This document shows positions 46,207 to 56,457 of a stretch of 56,457 nucleotides of DNA, one piece after another; within the stretch, counting starts at the first letter, position 1, and every line of letters begins with the position of its first letter. The notes beneath the pieces are model-generated. The model ran no database searches and was not told where the DNA came from. It was given only the letters and a program-made list of their open reading frames with translations. The DNA comes from Gnetum montanum (Eukaryota > Streptophyta > Gnetopsida > Gnetales > Gnetaceae), in the NCBI GenBank assembly GCA_015680685.1, contig MNCI01014444.1, positions 117,381 through 173,837 on the forward strand, given 5' to 3'. Position numbers and translations under genes: made by a program.

Positions 46207-47440
46207 CAAGTAGGATTAATAACCACTTTTCACTTTTCATTTTCTTTAATTTTACACATTTTTGTTTTCTAGTTTTTTTTTTTCATTTTTCAAATTTCTT
46301 ATTTTATCTTTTTGTATTTTTTTCCTTTTACATTTTTATAAGTAATCTCATTTATAAATAAAACACTCATGTGGCTCATTGGTTGAGGTGTGTTCAATGT
46401 TATCAAGTCTTGAGTAATCAATTATGTGGACAATGAGCCCATTACACCCACTCATCCACTCTACAAATAAGAGATTCTGTTTGAGGGTACACTGATATTC
46501 TTAACATTCTTAAAACTTAAAATTAATTTTGTGTTCATTGTAACTAGAATGAAGAAGGATGAACCAAGAGGGAATGATTAGGGTGTGACATCAAGAGGAC
46601 TTGCGGATTCTCTTTGGTGATGTCTGTGGGAGTTATCATGCAACATGGTTGTACTAAGATCCTTGTAGATCTAATGAAAATGGGAGTAAGAGTAATCAAA
46701 AAGAGCACTCAAAAATCCAATGTTGTTCTAGGGGATCCCACTAGAAAGACATGCACCCATGCCTGAAGTTTGGTAGCTTCTCTGGATTTAGCAATCGAAA
46801 AAAAAGAGACAGAAAAAGAAAAGAAAAAGAGAAAAGTGCCACAAAGAAAAAATCACTCCTCCCTTGAATAAAATGCCAAGTGATTGCATGCCTTGTTGTT
46901 TTGGTACTTTCATAGTCACTCATCATGGGATGAAACAATGCAGTGTCACTGATTAGAGGATGGACTTGGTCCTAATCTTGGAACGATAGGTTAATGACAC
47001 GTTAATCATGCTTTACACACAAGATTCACTGTGCCCTGGGTCAATTACCTCATGTCCCAATCTCTACAATCCCTTCTATAGTTCATCTCATCTTACTGTT
47101 CATGTAATTGTAGCTCATTTCGTGTGTAACATAGAATTCTTACCTCATTCCGGTGATANCCCATCTTCTACACATCATTTATTACCCTTAGCATATTGCC
47201 AATGATTTTCTTTCCCTTATTACTATCCCTCCGATTCAACGTTCCTATGAACCATCACATAGACTTTTTCTCCCATCCTAGATCCTTATTGATAAATTTC
47301 ATACCATCATAATTATTTGTGCCTTTCAAACTAATTAAATTACCCTAACAATATCCCACATATCCTTAATTCCCATTGTTAATCCCAAAAATACCTTAAA
47401 AATTCAGTATCTTTCATTGTGCCCAACATCAGTAGGGCCG
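46207..47440 (+). other. Noncoding spacer of element A
   Basis: Collinear with 4517-5922 of element 1 and free of pol motifs. A single N at 47159 marks a join that lost roughly 170 bases relative to element 1. Confidence 0.65.
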
Positions 47441-47469
47441 TGATATCGCGTCCCATCCGCCTATAAATA
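47441..47469 (+). promoter_or_regulatory. Internal promoter of element A
   Basis: One palindrome-type unit (TGATATCG, 47441-47448) and TATAAATA at 47462-47469. The array is shorter than in element 1, yet the position relative to ORF2 is the same. Confidence 0.55.
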
Positions 47470-47489
47470 GGGAAGCCCCCCTACAACAC

Positions 47490-47963
47490 TTAACATCATT
47501 TTCCACAATCCACATGGGGGATTTTTTGAATTTTTTCTCTACAACTTGCAATTGTGAGACCCTTTCTTTTCTACCTATATCTCGCTTGTTGGTACTCCGA
47601 TTTTTATTCCGTATGAACCTACTTGAACCTGGAGTGTTCAGCTTAGTCGTGGGGGAGGGACACACGCCGAATAGTGCATAACCTTTTTGGAATTTGTCAT
47701 CACCCAAAGGACATTATCAAGGGTAATTAGTTATAGTATTAAGGATAATTGTGCCAAAAATAATTTTATCCCCTTAGCTATACCAGAAAATTAAATTTGG
47801 AAACCACCTAAGCAAAGAGGACTCAACATTATAATCTTTTAGGGACATGTTCTTTCAATAATTAACATCACATGGAAATAAAGTAAATCTATTAAAGAAA
47901 GCAGTAAGGTACAACCTAACTTTGGTAACAACCTTACTAATGATTGGCCCCGTGTGATTGCAG
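47490..47963 (+). promoter_or_regulatory. ORF2 leader and intron of element A
   Basis: The leader contains TTAGTCGTGGGGGAGG at about 47643-47658. The intron would run from GTAATT at 47723 to GCAG at 47963, with CTTACTAAT at 47933-47941, 22 bases before the acceptor AG. This is a textbook spacing for a plant branch point. Confidence 0.6.
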
Positions 47964-50751
47964 ATGGCCTAGAAACATAGACAATAGGAAGGTCCTATTC
48001 AAGGTGCAATCAAATGACCTAGGAGAGGAAGAAGACAAGATCCTGCTAGACAACATACAGAGTAGGAGGCATAGTCATTTAGCATTCATTAAGAAGCCCA
48101 TGCTACTACATAGTCTGGGCAGGTAGAAGGAGGAGCGGCTGTAGCACCTAAATAGGAACAACATCTCACATTGCCCCAAGATTGCGTTCAGGCTATCCAC
48201 GAAAGGTCCACATTCATTGCAGTGATTGTGGAACTAAACTTTGAATCTTTTGTAATTTTTTCTCCTGAGGCTATTAGGGATCACCTCAAAGGGTATCCCT
48301 TATGACCTACCCTCTCTGAAAGTGGTGCCTGGTACCTATGGGAGACGTACCAATTCTAGCACAACAGAGAACAAGGCACCACCGTTAATATTTGTGGTGT
48401 GATAGTTGATTTCTTTGAGTAGGGCATTTTGAAAGTATTAAACCTTCTAAATATAGGGCCCAAGGCTGCTCAGTTATCTACCCGTTTAGACCCCAATGTG
48501 GGACGAGTTTGGTTGAAAAGGGCATATGGCAGGGATAAGACATTTGGAGAGTTGACGATGGAAGAAAGGATCTATTTCAAAATTGGAATGTATCACCTCT
48601 TCCCCATGAAGGGCTTAAAAAGAATCTCAACATATGCAGCAAGAGGATGTGTAGTGTTGATGGGAAAGATTAATTCTAACCTACCTCATCTATACTTGAT
48701 GGAGATCCTGAGGCAGTTCGATGAATGGAAGACAGGGAAGATGGTGTTGCCCTTCCCTTCTCTTATCAGGAAGCTATGCTGATGTTTTGGTATCAGGGGG
48801 TACATAAATGATGTCCTTAAAAAAGCCCAAAATTTTTCATATGCTAAATTGTTAAAGCCACCAGCCGCAAGGAAAATCACTAGTGAGACGCTGTGACCAA
48901 AACAAGAAGAAGAACAAACGACTGAACCAACTACAACTCAACTTGCAGGACCTAGCCAATTTCCAAGTACGACATCCAACCAGCAACAAGAAGTAGGGCC
49001 TAGCATGGACCAGGATCAACCATCGTTGCCACAAGATTAGAGACCGTCGATGAGCCATCTTAGGAGCATCGTTGAGACGGTTAGTTGGGGAAGTCGTGAT
49101 GATGAAAATCTCTTCCGCATCATTGATGATGTCATATAGCCCACAGTTTCTTTGGATCGTGCAAGGGGTGAGGTTTCCATCCACACAGGAGGAGGAGAAA
49201 GTACTTGGTCACAACAGATCTCTAGAAACACTACATCTTTTCAGGTGTAATTAGAAATTGGTGAAGGGGCCACGGTGGTAGTCATGCAATACCAGGATGT
49301 AGCGGGAGCCACAGAAGTGGTTGCAGACCACATTAAAGAATCATTCAATGTACCTATTGTACCACCGATAGATCTCACGGGAGCACGGGATGCTCAAACT
49401 TTGGCTGGAACCTCAATGAATCTTGTGGAACATGAGGACATGCTTGATCGATTGCTACAAACAAGACAAATAATGACATCCTTATTTGACATCCCTCAAG
49501 ATGTTATAGCAATTCAATCAGACCACATTTCTACTAAAGGAAAGTTGGTCTCGACAGAGGTGAGGGCCAAGCATGCTAAAGCAGAAGTGCAGAAGTTACA
49601 AGAAAAGCTCATGGCCCTACAAGTAGCATAGCGGGATCCTTTGCAATTTGTTCGTGCAAACTAGATGGACAGCTTCAGAACTGAGAAACTAACCAAGCTA
49701 CTAACGGACAATAAAAAGGTGGCTAAGGAAAAAGAGAAGGTTGTTTGGGATGCCTCTGTAGCACAGGTGCAAACTCATGTGCATACCTAGGCACTCAAGG
49801 TCTTACAAAGAGGAAAACAAGTAGCTTGTTGCTGACAACCTTCGGTTGACCTCTGTGAGAAGTAAAAGAATGTTCTTGAAGAACACTTTCATCAGTTGTG
49901 AGAACAATTCATCTAGGTCAACCAAGACATGAGCATTTAGCTAGGGAGAATTGAACCCTCTCAATGAAGGAGGTACGCGCCATCTGCCAAAAGACAGTCA
50001 TTGAAATAAGCACGTGGCAAAATGAGGCTAAATGGCATGAAAAGCTAAAGGAGTACTTTCAGGACTAGGTGGGGATGTACAAATAGATCCTTGAAAAGGA
50101 GATCCATATTGCTAAGGCCCACATCAATGCTATCAGTGCTCAACACACTGACTGGTGGGTCATATTGAAAACATATGCCTTAGCCCACCCAGTGAAAGTT
50201 AAGACCCGGGACCTGCAGATTTAGGATCTGACAAAGTTCATGGAGTTGGCAAACCTACGATATGCCAACCTTGCATGTTAATAGTAGGGTACTTGAGGAT
50301 AGAGCTCGAACAAAAAGTAGCTACCACCTATGGCAAATATGAAATAGAATTTGTGAAATGCAAGAAGTTATTGCAAAAATTGGAGATCACAAATTCTGAA
50401 CGTGAGGTGGTGAAAGCAAGCTGCCAAGGATAAAAAGGTGTTGCAACGGATTTGGCTAAATGACTTGCAGACTTCCAAGAATATAAAGACAAAGCCAGAG
50501 CCTACGAGGAGGAATGACGGGCATTTGTGGCTTGGTATGTCAAGGCTAATCAAATGTTTCTGCAACTACCCTACCCATGGCAGGTTCTGACTCCATCAAA
50601 CATCGAAACATTAGCATGGGCAGCATAGGATCCCTAGACCAAAGAGGAGAAACTCCAGGCCATACTTTAGCACCATCAAGTTCCAAGACCTAGAGCACAA
50701 GACAAGGGGAAAGCACCTATGGAGGAGCCACCGCCACCAAGAACTACATGA
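47964..50751 (+). pseudogene. ORF2 of element A: plant-transposon-protein domain plus coiled coil
   Basis: Starts ATGGCC at the acceptor, with a stop two codons later (the third codon is a mutated TAG). The open block 48429-48782 holds the domain: VLNLLNIGPKA, MEERIYFKIGMYHLFPMKGL, NSNLPHLYLMEILRQFDEWK and LPFPSLIRKLC. Another open block, 49275-49631, is Glu/Lys/Gln-rich with heptad character (EVRAKHAKAEVQKLQEKLMA). The end is the shared Pro-rich tail (PMEEPPPPRTT). Overall length and collinearity with element 1 are good. Function is unknown. Confidence 0.75.
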
Positions 50752-50932
50752 GTTCCATCAATTTTCTAGCTGTATCACATTCTTTGTGTTGTGTCTCAAT
50801 TTTTTTTGGACTCCACACTACAGCATAAAACCATTTTCACCATCCAATAATCCCATACCTATCCACTATGTAATCAATGGAGCTTGTTCTCATTGTAACT
50901 TGACAACGAGTATTCATTCAGTCGTGGGGGTA
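50752..50932 (+). promoter_or_regulatory. 3' tail and polypurine tract of element A
   Basis: Non-coding T-rich sequence ending AGTCGTGGGGGTA (50920-50932), directly before the 3' LTR. Confidence 0.8.
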
Positions 50933-51708
50933 TGATGAGTTACCATCTAGTTAACTGTGATATCGCGTATGCAATATCATGGCATGTCTACTCATCTATA
51001 AATAAGTGGTAGACAGTTCCAATAAGGATGTGTTTTAGAGCTATTTTTTATTTTAGTTTCATTTTTTCCTCTCATTGTATGCTCGCAGTGTGGTGATTGT
51101 AATTGTATGGCATCCTTATTCGAGTGTGACATACTTGGACACACACATGACTAGAAATAAAGATCAAGATTACTTCAACATTGCAGCATTCACTTAGTTT
51201 AATTAATTATTTATTTATTTGTTATTTACTACTTTCCTAGTTAATCTCTCTCACCCTAAACTCCTGTTAAACGCGAAATGAGTGCGACTTGATCACAAGC
51301 ATTTAAGTGTGACTACTTGGTAACCCAGTAGCATACCTAGGATCTACGCTTGGTAATCCTAGTGGTAGTTGTACACGAAGTCCAAGATGTGTACAGATGA
51401 TTGAGGAACGGATGCTCATCGCACTTAGGCTAGCTTAGATTCTCTCTCTCCCTTCTCTCTTAGCTTAGATAATATTATCTTCCATTGCCTTCAGGAGTAG
51501 CATTAGGTTAGAAACACATCATACACCTCATTCTAGACTAAACCATATGTGACAAAGTTAACACTAGTCCAGATGGAAAGACAATGAACTGCAACCTAAG
51601 GATAGCTGTCTAGATACGACAACTAGCCCATCTGCGGAGTTCAACAGGATCGTGTGTGAAACTCTTGTATTCGTATGGTTGAGTGTAGGGGTACCTCGCC
51701 ACTCATCA
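50933..51708 (+). repeat. 3' LTR of element A
   Basis: Starts TGATGAGTTACC and ends CGCCACTCATCA. Only two palindrome units remain (50958 and 50972), with TATAAATA at 50997-51004. Confidence 0.9.
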
Positions 51709-52060
51709 GTAAGATAAAACAAATTTACAATATAAAAAGGCATGATCATACCATACCAAAACAAAATTAAAAATAATGTGTATTATATGAAAATCATCTT
51801 TAAAGGACCATCATTTGGAGTGATGGTAAGGTGCTCATTTCTCAAGACAAAGACTTAGGTTTCAACTTGGGCTACTTCAAATTTTAATTTTGTTTTGTCA
51901 TGTTACTATGTTACTTTGTAAAAAAAAAGCACCACAACAACATTCTGTGTCATGAAAATAGTTACTCATGTCAAGTCAAGTCTACCTCTCAATTTTACAT
52001 GGGACTCTATCCTCATTTTATTTTAACTAGAGGATTTGTTTTTGGTCAATTGTGGAGGTA
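51709..52060 (+). other. Internal tail and polypurine tract of an older element, with SINE-like patch
   Basis: CAATTGTGGAGGTA at 52047-52060 is a polypurine tract like that of the other elements and abuts the LTR at 52061. At about 51810-51875 an A-box-like stretch (GTGATGGTAAGGTGC) and a B-box-like stretch (AGGTTTCAACTTGG) hint at a tRNA-derived SINE on the plus strand; that part is weak. Confidence 0.45.
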
Positions 52061-52953
52061 TGATAAAGTCAAATTCTTAGAAGATGCAATATCGCAACTA
52101 AAATATCATATCAACAATGTCATAGATATGATGTCATAACCCATGTTACATCATCATTGATACGATGTCTTGAGATGTATGCAACCTTATAAATACCAAC
52201 ACTTGGATGCACAATCAACAGCTTTTCATTGCAAGTCTTAGGAAAAATCTTGCAATTTGTTTTCATATTTAGCAATAGAGTGAATGCTCACAGTGTGATG
52301 TTTAGTAGTTGAACGAAATATTTATTCAACGGAATTGTACTTGGATGCAGTTCATGATGGCAATAAAGATTGAGCTTGCTTTCCATCATTGTAGAATCCA
52401 CTTAGTTCTATTTGTTTACTTAGCATAATTTTCTTTTTTTCTTAGCTTAATCATCTACATCTTCCAAGCACTTTATTTTACTTGTTCATTAATAAAGTGA
52501 AATGAGTATGATTGGTTTTGAGTATTAAAGTGTAATCATTTTGTAACCTAGTAGTGGTTTCACTTGATTCACTCAATGGTGAATTAACTTGGTAATTCCA
52601 TTAATGGTTACATGAGTCCAAAGTGTGTCCAGTAAACCAAGAATGGATGCTCATCACTATAGGATAGAATAGAATTACATTATTTTCATTACTTAGATTT
52701 AGCATTTAACTTCATTTTCATTATGTTTATACTTAGGAGTAAAATAAGCCTCACAACATCACATCACATATGTCTTGTTGTGAGTTAAACCATACGCTCA
52801 GACTTCACTAACTCAAGGTGAGAAGACAATGATCTCAAACTTAATATCAATCACTAGCATAATTACATTTTCCATCTACAAATTACAATCTGTTCATGCT
52901 CTAGCACTCATGACTTGTATGATAGAGTGTTGGAATTACTCAACCACTTATCA
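52061..52953 (+). repeat. Diverged 3' or solo LTR of the same superfamily
   Basis: Begins TGATAAAGTC and ends ACCACTTATCA, about 893 bases. TATAAATA lies at 52198-52205, with degraded palindrome-type units from 52087 (CAATATCG) and 52101. The R region keeps the CTCACAGTGTGATG and GGCAATAAAGATTGAG landmarks of the other LTRs. It is far more diverged than elements 1, A and B. With the tract upstream it is the 3' end of an older element; its 5' part is not recognised. Confidence 0.72.
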
Positions 52954-53510
52954 TAAAGAATTATTAATCATGATAGATTACTATGAACTACATGTTTATA
53001 TTACATCTTAAAATTATAAATGAACTAATTGTTCATTTCATTTCCTCATTCTCATGTAGATTATTGTTTAACAAGACATAGGACTTAAAATTTTTGTGTT
53101 TGAACTTAACTTATTTTATAGAGTCAAGATACATAAGTTCCAAAACTTAAAAAAGTAAATTTACCCCTTCAAAAGAAATAGTGGTGTGTTTTTTGAGTCC
53201 TATTAAGGGGTTGCCCTAATTTAAACTTTATGAATATACTAAAAGGGAGATCAACAAAGACTAGATTGATTGATTAGCATTTATGAAGGAAAGGATATGT
53301 TGTAATGGGATACAAAGACAAGGATAATAGTGAATGAGGTTGTAATAAAAGGAATAATAAGAAGGAGAGGAAGAGCTAGCATGGAGGGGATGAATAGGGG
53401 AAGTAGGAGAATGAAAGATAATAATCATAAAAAATGAATGGAATGGTAAATGGATGAAGAATAGAAAGGAGGGGGTTGGGGGTAGGGGATAGAAGCATAG
53501 AGGGGGAGGA
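52954..53510. other. Intergenic DNA, purine-rich
   Basis: No gene. The plus strand becomes G- and A-rich towards 53520, leading into the first SINE-like copy. Confidence 0.45.
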
Positions 53511-53660
53511 GGTGTTGAAACCTGAAATAATTGAAATATAGGTACAACCCAAGATATATAGTATACACATATCTTTATAATTCAGAATTTCCTAACATAA
53601 TAAAGCCCATGACTTAGAGTTTCTAAATCAAGAGTCTTACCACAAGGCTAACACCTCATT
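53511..53660 (-). repeat. tRNA-derived SINE-like copy 1
   Basis: Read on the minus strand, an A-box-like TTAGCCTTGTGGTAAGACTC is followed by a B-box position reading CATGGGCTTTATT (degraded) and a shared body to GGTTTCAACACC. Immediately beyond is a C-rich tail (G-rich on the plus strand). Reading is by comparison with the better copies 2 to 4. Confidence 0.55.
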
Positions 53661-53847
53661 ATTATCAACAAGAAAGAGGTATACCACAAGGGTAATGAGC
53701 AAGAGATATACAAAAAAAATGTAATCTTAAAAAGTGGGGGGCATTCTAAAAGGGAAAATATCCAACTAAAAATTTAGGTATACTTGAGGTGAAGCAACCA
53801 TATCCAATATTGATGTATCTTGGTGGGGGTGGGCAAGGGGTTGAAGG

Positions 53848-53955
53848 GGTGTTAGAACCCCAAGAAATTGTAATATAACTCAACATTTCCCACCAAATTG
53901 AACCCATGACTTGGAGCTTTTAAATAAGAGTCTTACCATTGAGTTAACACCTCAT
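53848..53955 (-). repeat. tRNA-derived SINE-like copy 2
   Basis: On the minus strand TTAACTCAATGGTAAGACTC (A box) and CATGGGTTCAATTTGG (B box) are good matches to RNA polymerase III internal promoter boxes. The body is shorter than in copy 4. It ends at a C-rich tail (G-rich plus strand, about 53823-53850). Confidence 0.6.
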
Positions 53956-54401
53956 TGTATATTCTCTTATGTCATGGTGTAGGATATAGAATTGGAAGAC
54001 ACACTCATTCAACTAAATTCATCCTACAAAGCTCTTCATATATTAGAATGGTTGTAGTTGTCATTCAAATGAATAATAATGATGAGCAATGAATGTATCA
54101 AATGGTATTTTCTAAGGACCATGAAAAAAAGAAAGTGAGTAAATTTCCCAGCTTACTTACACATAGCACAAGAAATATGACATAGAGTCTAGAACATATT
54201 TCTATATTAAACAAAATATCCATCTATGTGCTTCACTACTTATGATCATAGAGGCTTCAAACATATTCTACTAATACACTTACTCACATTATTGGAAATA
54301 GTTTTGAAAAGACTAGTTTAACATTCATTATGATTGAAATCCATATCAATGTAACATTTCCTATTAGAATTTTTTTTTTTGGAAGGTGGGGGAAAGGAGG
54401 G

Positions 54402-54613
54402 GTGAGTGTTTAAATCCTGAAATAATTGTGATATAAGTACACCTCAAGATATATAGTCTAAGTAACAATTTATAAGGTGGGGATATATTGGAACATCAAA
54501 ATAATTGTAATATAGGCACACCCCAACATATATAGCTTAATTAGAACTTTATAACTTAGCATTACCCATAGGAATTAACCCCATGACTTGGAGCTTTCCA
54601 ATTAAGAGTCACA
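54402..54613 (-). repeat. SINE-like copy 3, with a partial duplicate of its tail
   Basis: A complete body at about 54486-54613 (minus) has CATGGGGTTAATTCC as B box, while the A box is mostly lost. A second, partial copy of the tail half lies at 54402-54470. Both are followed, in the minus sense, by a C-rich tract (G-rich plus strand). Confidence 0.5.
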
Positions 54614-54784
54614 TGTAAGAAATAAATCCCATATATCGTGGACATTTTCTTTTATTTTAAAGCTCAAATTTTGAGATGATTTTTTTCTTGTTGTTGGAAT
54701 TATGAATTAGTTGTTTTAATAAGTTTTATTTTTTCAAGAGTAAGGTAAATAGAGATGTCTAGGGTGAAGTTACCAAGTTTCGGA

Positions 54785-54932
54785 AGTGTTGAAATCCAAA
54801 AAAAAGTGAAACATAGGTAAAACCCAAAATATCTAGTCAAATTAGAACTTTATATAAGTTATCATTACCCAACAAAATTGAACCCATGTCTTGGAGCTTC
54901 CAAATCAAGTCTCTTACCATTAGGCTAAACAT
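54785..54932 (-). repeat. tRNA-derived SINE-like copy 4
   Basis: The clearest copy. The minus strand starts TTTAGCCTAATGGTAAGAG (A box), followed by CATGGGTTCAATTTTG (B box) 30-odd bases on, and a body of about 95 bases ending GGATTTCAACAC. The layout is that of a tRNA-derived SINE. No target duplication could be fixed. Confidence 0.62.
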
Positions 54933-55079
54933 CCATATATGTAGTTGCTAGGTTTTAAGCCTGGTACATTTAGGTACAAAGCAATGTGAGCTAACTAATT
55001 GACTAATGAATCATGTTCATTTAAATGACTATTATTAATGTTATATATTTTCATTACTTTTGTGACTTATTTTTTGTTA

Positions 55080-55310
55080 TAACCATAGGTGGTGACAAGT
55101 GGTAAGTATGTCTAATGCCCAATCATACGATATACATGTCTCATGGTAGACCATGTCACAATCTTGAGATTTATAAGTTCAAATTCATTGTACTTTATAT
55201 GTTCTTTTATCAACCAAAAATATTTCTACAAAAATGTTCTTCACTCCTAGAAGGACACTAATGAGCCAGGAAAAATTTGGTGCTGGATACCTTTATAAAA
55301 AAAAATTTGT
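55080..55310 (+). repeat. Possible tRNA-related SINE, plus strand
   Basis: GGTGACAAGTGGTAAGTATG resembles an A box and ATAAGTTCAAATTC a B box about 95 bases later. An A-rich run lies near 55301. Weak; it could be chance in AT-rich DNA. Confidence 0.25.
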
Positions 55311-56388
55311 TCTAGAGATTGTCACCTTGTCTATGACTAACCTGTGAGTTATATCCTATGGAGGAACAGTTAAAAAGTCAAAAAAATCATCAAGACAATA
55401 AATAGTTAGAATTGAATCCAATTAAATCTCATACTTATGCCTGTCACTCATAAGTAAAATTATAAACCTTTATCCTAACTTCTAATCATAAGTTCAAGAA
55501 TAAAAATTTATAATTAAATCAAATTGAAATTATAAATAATAATTGAAGATCATAAAGGAGACCTGCATAAATTGCAATTATTCCTTGTTGTCTCCATAAT
55601 GCAGCAATTTTGATTGTGAATTACAAGAATTTCCACAAGGCTCAACAAATCTTCAACAAAAATCTCAAGAATAATTAACTCCAATGTGATATAGAATTTA
55701 CTGGTATAAACTCCTCCTTTCCTATTTTCTCAAAAGAAATGAATTTTCTTTTGATGTGTATGCATAAATGCCTTATTTATACTACAACAAGGTTTAAAAA
55801 TAAATATTATAATAATATATGGGTATTGCAAAACCCAATACTAATCAATTTCTAATCTTGGCTTTATAATGTTTTAAATTAACATGGATTCTCAAGGAAG
55901 TGGTAAAAGAGGCATATGTGATGCTCCATGCATTCATCCAAGAAGAAGGTTTGATTTGAGTTGATGGAAAATCTGGCAAAAAAACACACACAATAGCATA
56001 AGTTAGTGTATGCTTTGCCTGATTCCCTTATCATCTACAAAATTCTCTTCCATGGCCTTCGTTGGGGCCTTATCCTCATCAATCTCCACTATGCCATTGC
56101 CTATATCGATGTTTAAAAATAAGTATTTTAATAATAAATGGATAAGGAAAAATCTGATACTAATCCATTATTTTTGGTATAGGTGTCAAATCTAATGTTC
56201 TTGTTATCATGAATTTGCCAGAAATGGTAGGAGAGACATTGCAAAAATAAAGAAGATAACTTAAACAGCTCATAACTAGAAAAATTCCAAGAACATTATC
56301 TTTGTCATTGTTATCTGACAACAGCGATGATGGCAGGTTCAAATCTAGTAGCAATAACTTGCGTTTTTCTCGATTCTCGAATTGCCAT
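55311..56388. other. AT-rich intergenic DNA
   Basis: No supported gene. A stretch near 55791 (GTTTAAAAATAAATATT) resembles one near 56112 (GTTTAAAAATAAGTATT), each followed by AATACTAAT or GATACTAATC-like sequence, suggesting a weak direct repeat about 320 bases apart. Confidence 0.4.
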
Positions 56389-56457
56389 AGTATATATATA
56401 TATATATCATATTTTATAATATAGTTTATGTAAAATATATATATATAATATAATATA
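56389..56457. repeat. TA-rich microsatellite
   Basis: Two (TA)n runs, at about 56389-56406 and 56436-56450, near the window edge. Confidence 0.8.

Larger units (their letters stand above)
37251..51708 (+). mobile_element. Element A: pol-less, Athila-related LTR retrotransposon with element B inside
   Basis: LTRs at 37251-38062 and 50933-51708 share the CTAGTTAACTG...CTACTCATCTATAAATAAGTGG region that differs from the LTRs of B. Flanks ACAAG and GTAAG are a target duplication with two transition differences. The gag is split at 38967 by element B and resumes after the single N at 45105. ORF2 lies at 47964-50751. Layout is as in element 1 and no pol is present. Without B it would be about 8.3 kb plus assembly losses. 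Confidence 0.82.

Noticed and set aside
56010-56354. Short ORFs on both strands near the window end
   Set aside because: No domain signature; the two frames face each other and neither has promoter or splice support.

Overview
The window is nuclear DNA from a seed plant with a large, repeat-rich genome. It is AT-rich and full of broken retroelement genes, and I see no intact single-copy gene, no rRNA and no canonical tRNA. Elements are nested and their LTR pairs have diverged, so this is old intergenic retrotransposon territory. Nothing fixes the species; a gymnosperm or another large-genome plant would fit, but that is a guess.

Layout: 1-1184 is a flank carrying a scrap of Ty3/gypsy RNase H. 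1185-10375 is element 1, a plus-strand LTR retrotransposon with a perfect 5-bp target duplication (ACATA). 11150-13700 (minus) is a decayed relative of its second ORF. 17295-22450 holds a truncated Tat-like Ty3/gypsy copy in the order gag, protease, extra RNase H, reverse transcriptase (RT). 23574-24019 is a leucine-rich-repeat relic. 25442-34833 (minus) is a full-length, inactivated Athila-lineage element with gag, protease, RT, RNase H and integrase and a perfect duplication (AAGAT). 34860-36660 (minus) is a LINE relic. 37251-51708 is element A, with element B (38968 to about 45104) inserted in its gag. 52061-52953 is a more diverged LTR of the same superfamily. 53511-54932 carries four or five tRNA-derived SINE-like copies, all reversed. 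A 712-N gap lies at 42008-42719, and single-N joins lie at 45105 and 47159.

The main biological point is one set of related elements. Elements 1, A and B have LTRs beginning TGAT and ending ATCA, a tRNA-Asp-type primer site, a gag homologous to that of the minus-strand Athila element, and the same polypurine tract. They carry no pol. In its place is a noncoding spacer and a second ORF: a plant-transposon-protein domain (Pfam Transposase_32, named from memory) followed by a long predicted coiled coil. The second ORF has what looks like its own transcription unit: GATATC palindromes, a TATA box, a leader exon, and an intron ending in a CTTACTAAT-like branch point and an AG directly before ATGGCC. 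The same palindrome array sits upstream of the TATA box in every LTR of this group. The pol-bearing element has a different array (36-bp units built on CTCTAATAATTAGAG) at the same place, although its R-U5 is homologous. I infer a non-autonomous, gag-sharing family that depends on the Athila-type partner for pol and carries a separately promoted accessory gene. All copies here are mutated, so this describes an ancestral system and not an active one.
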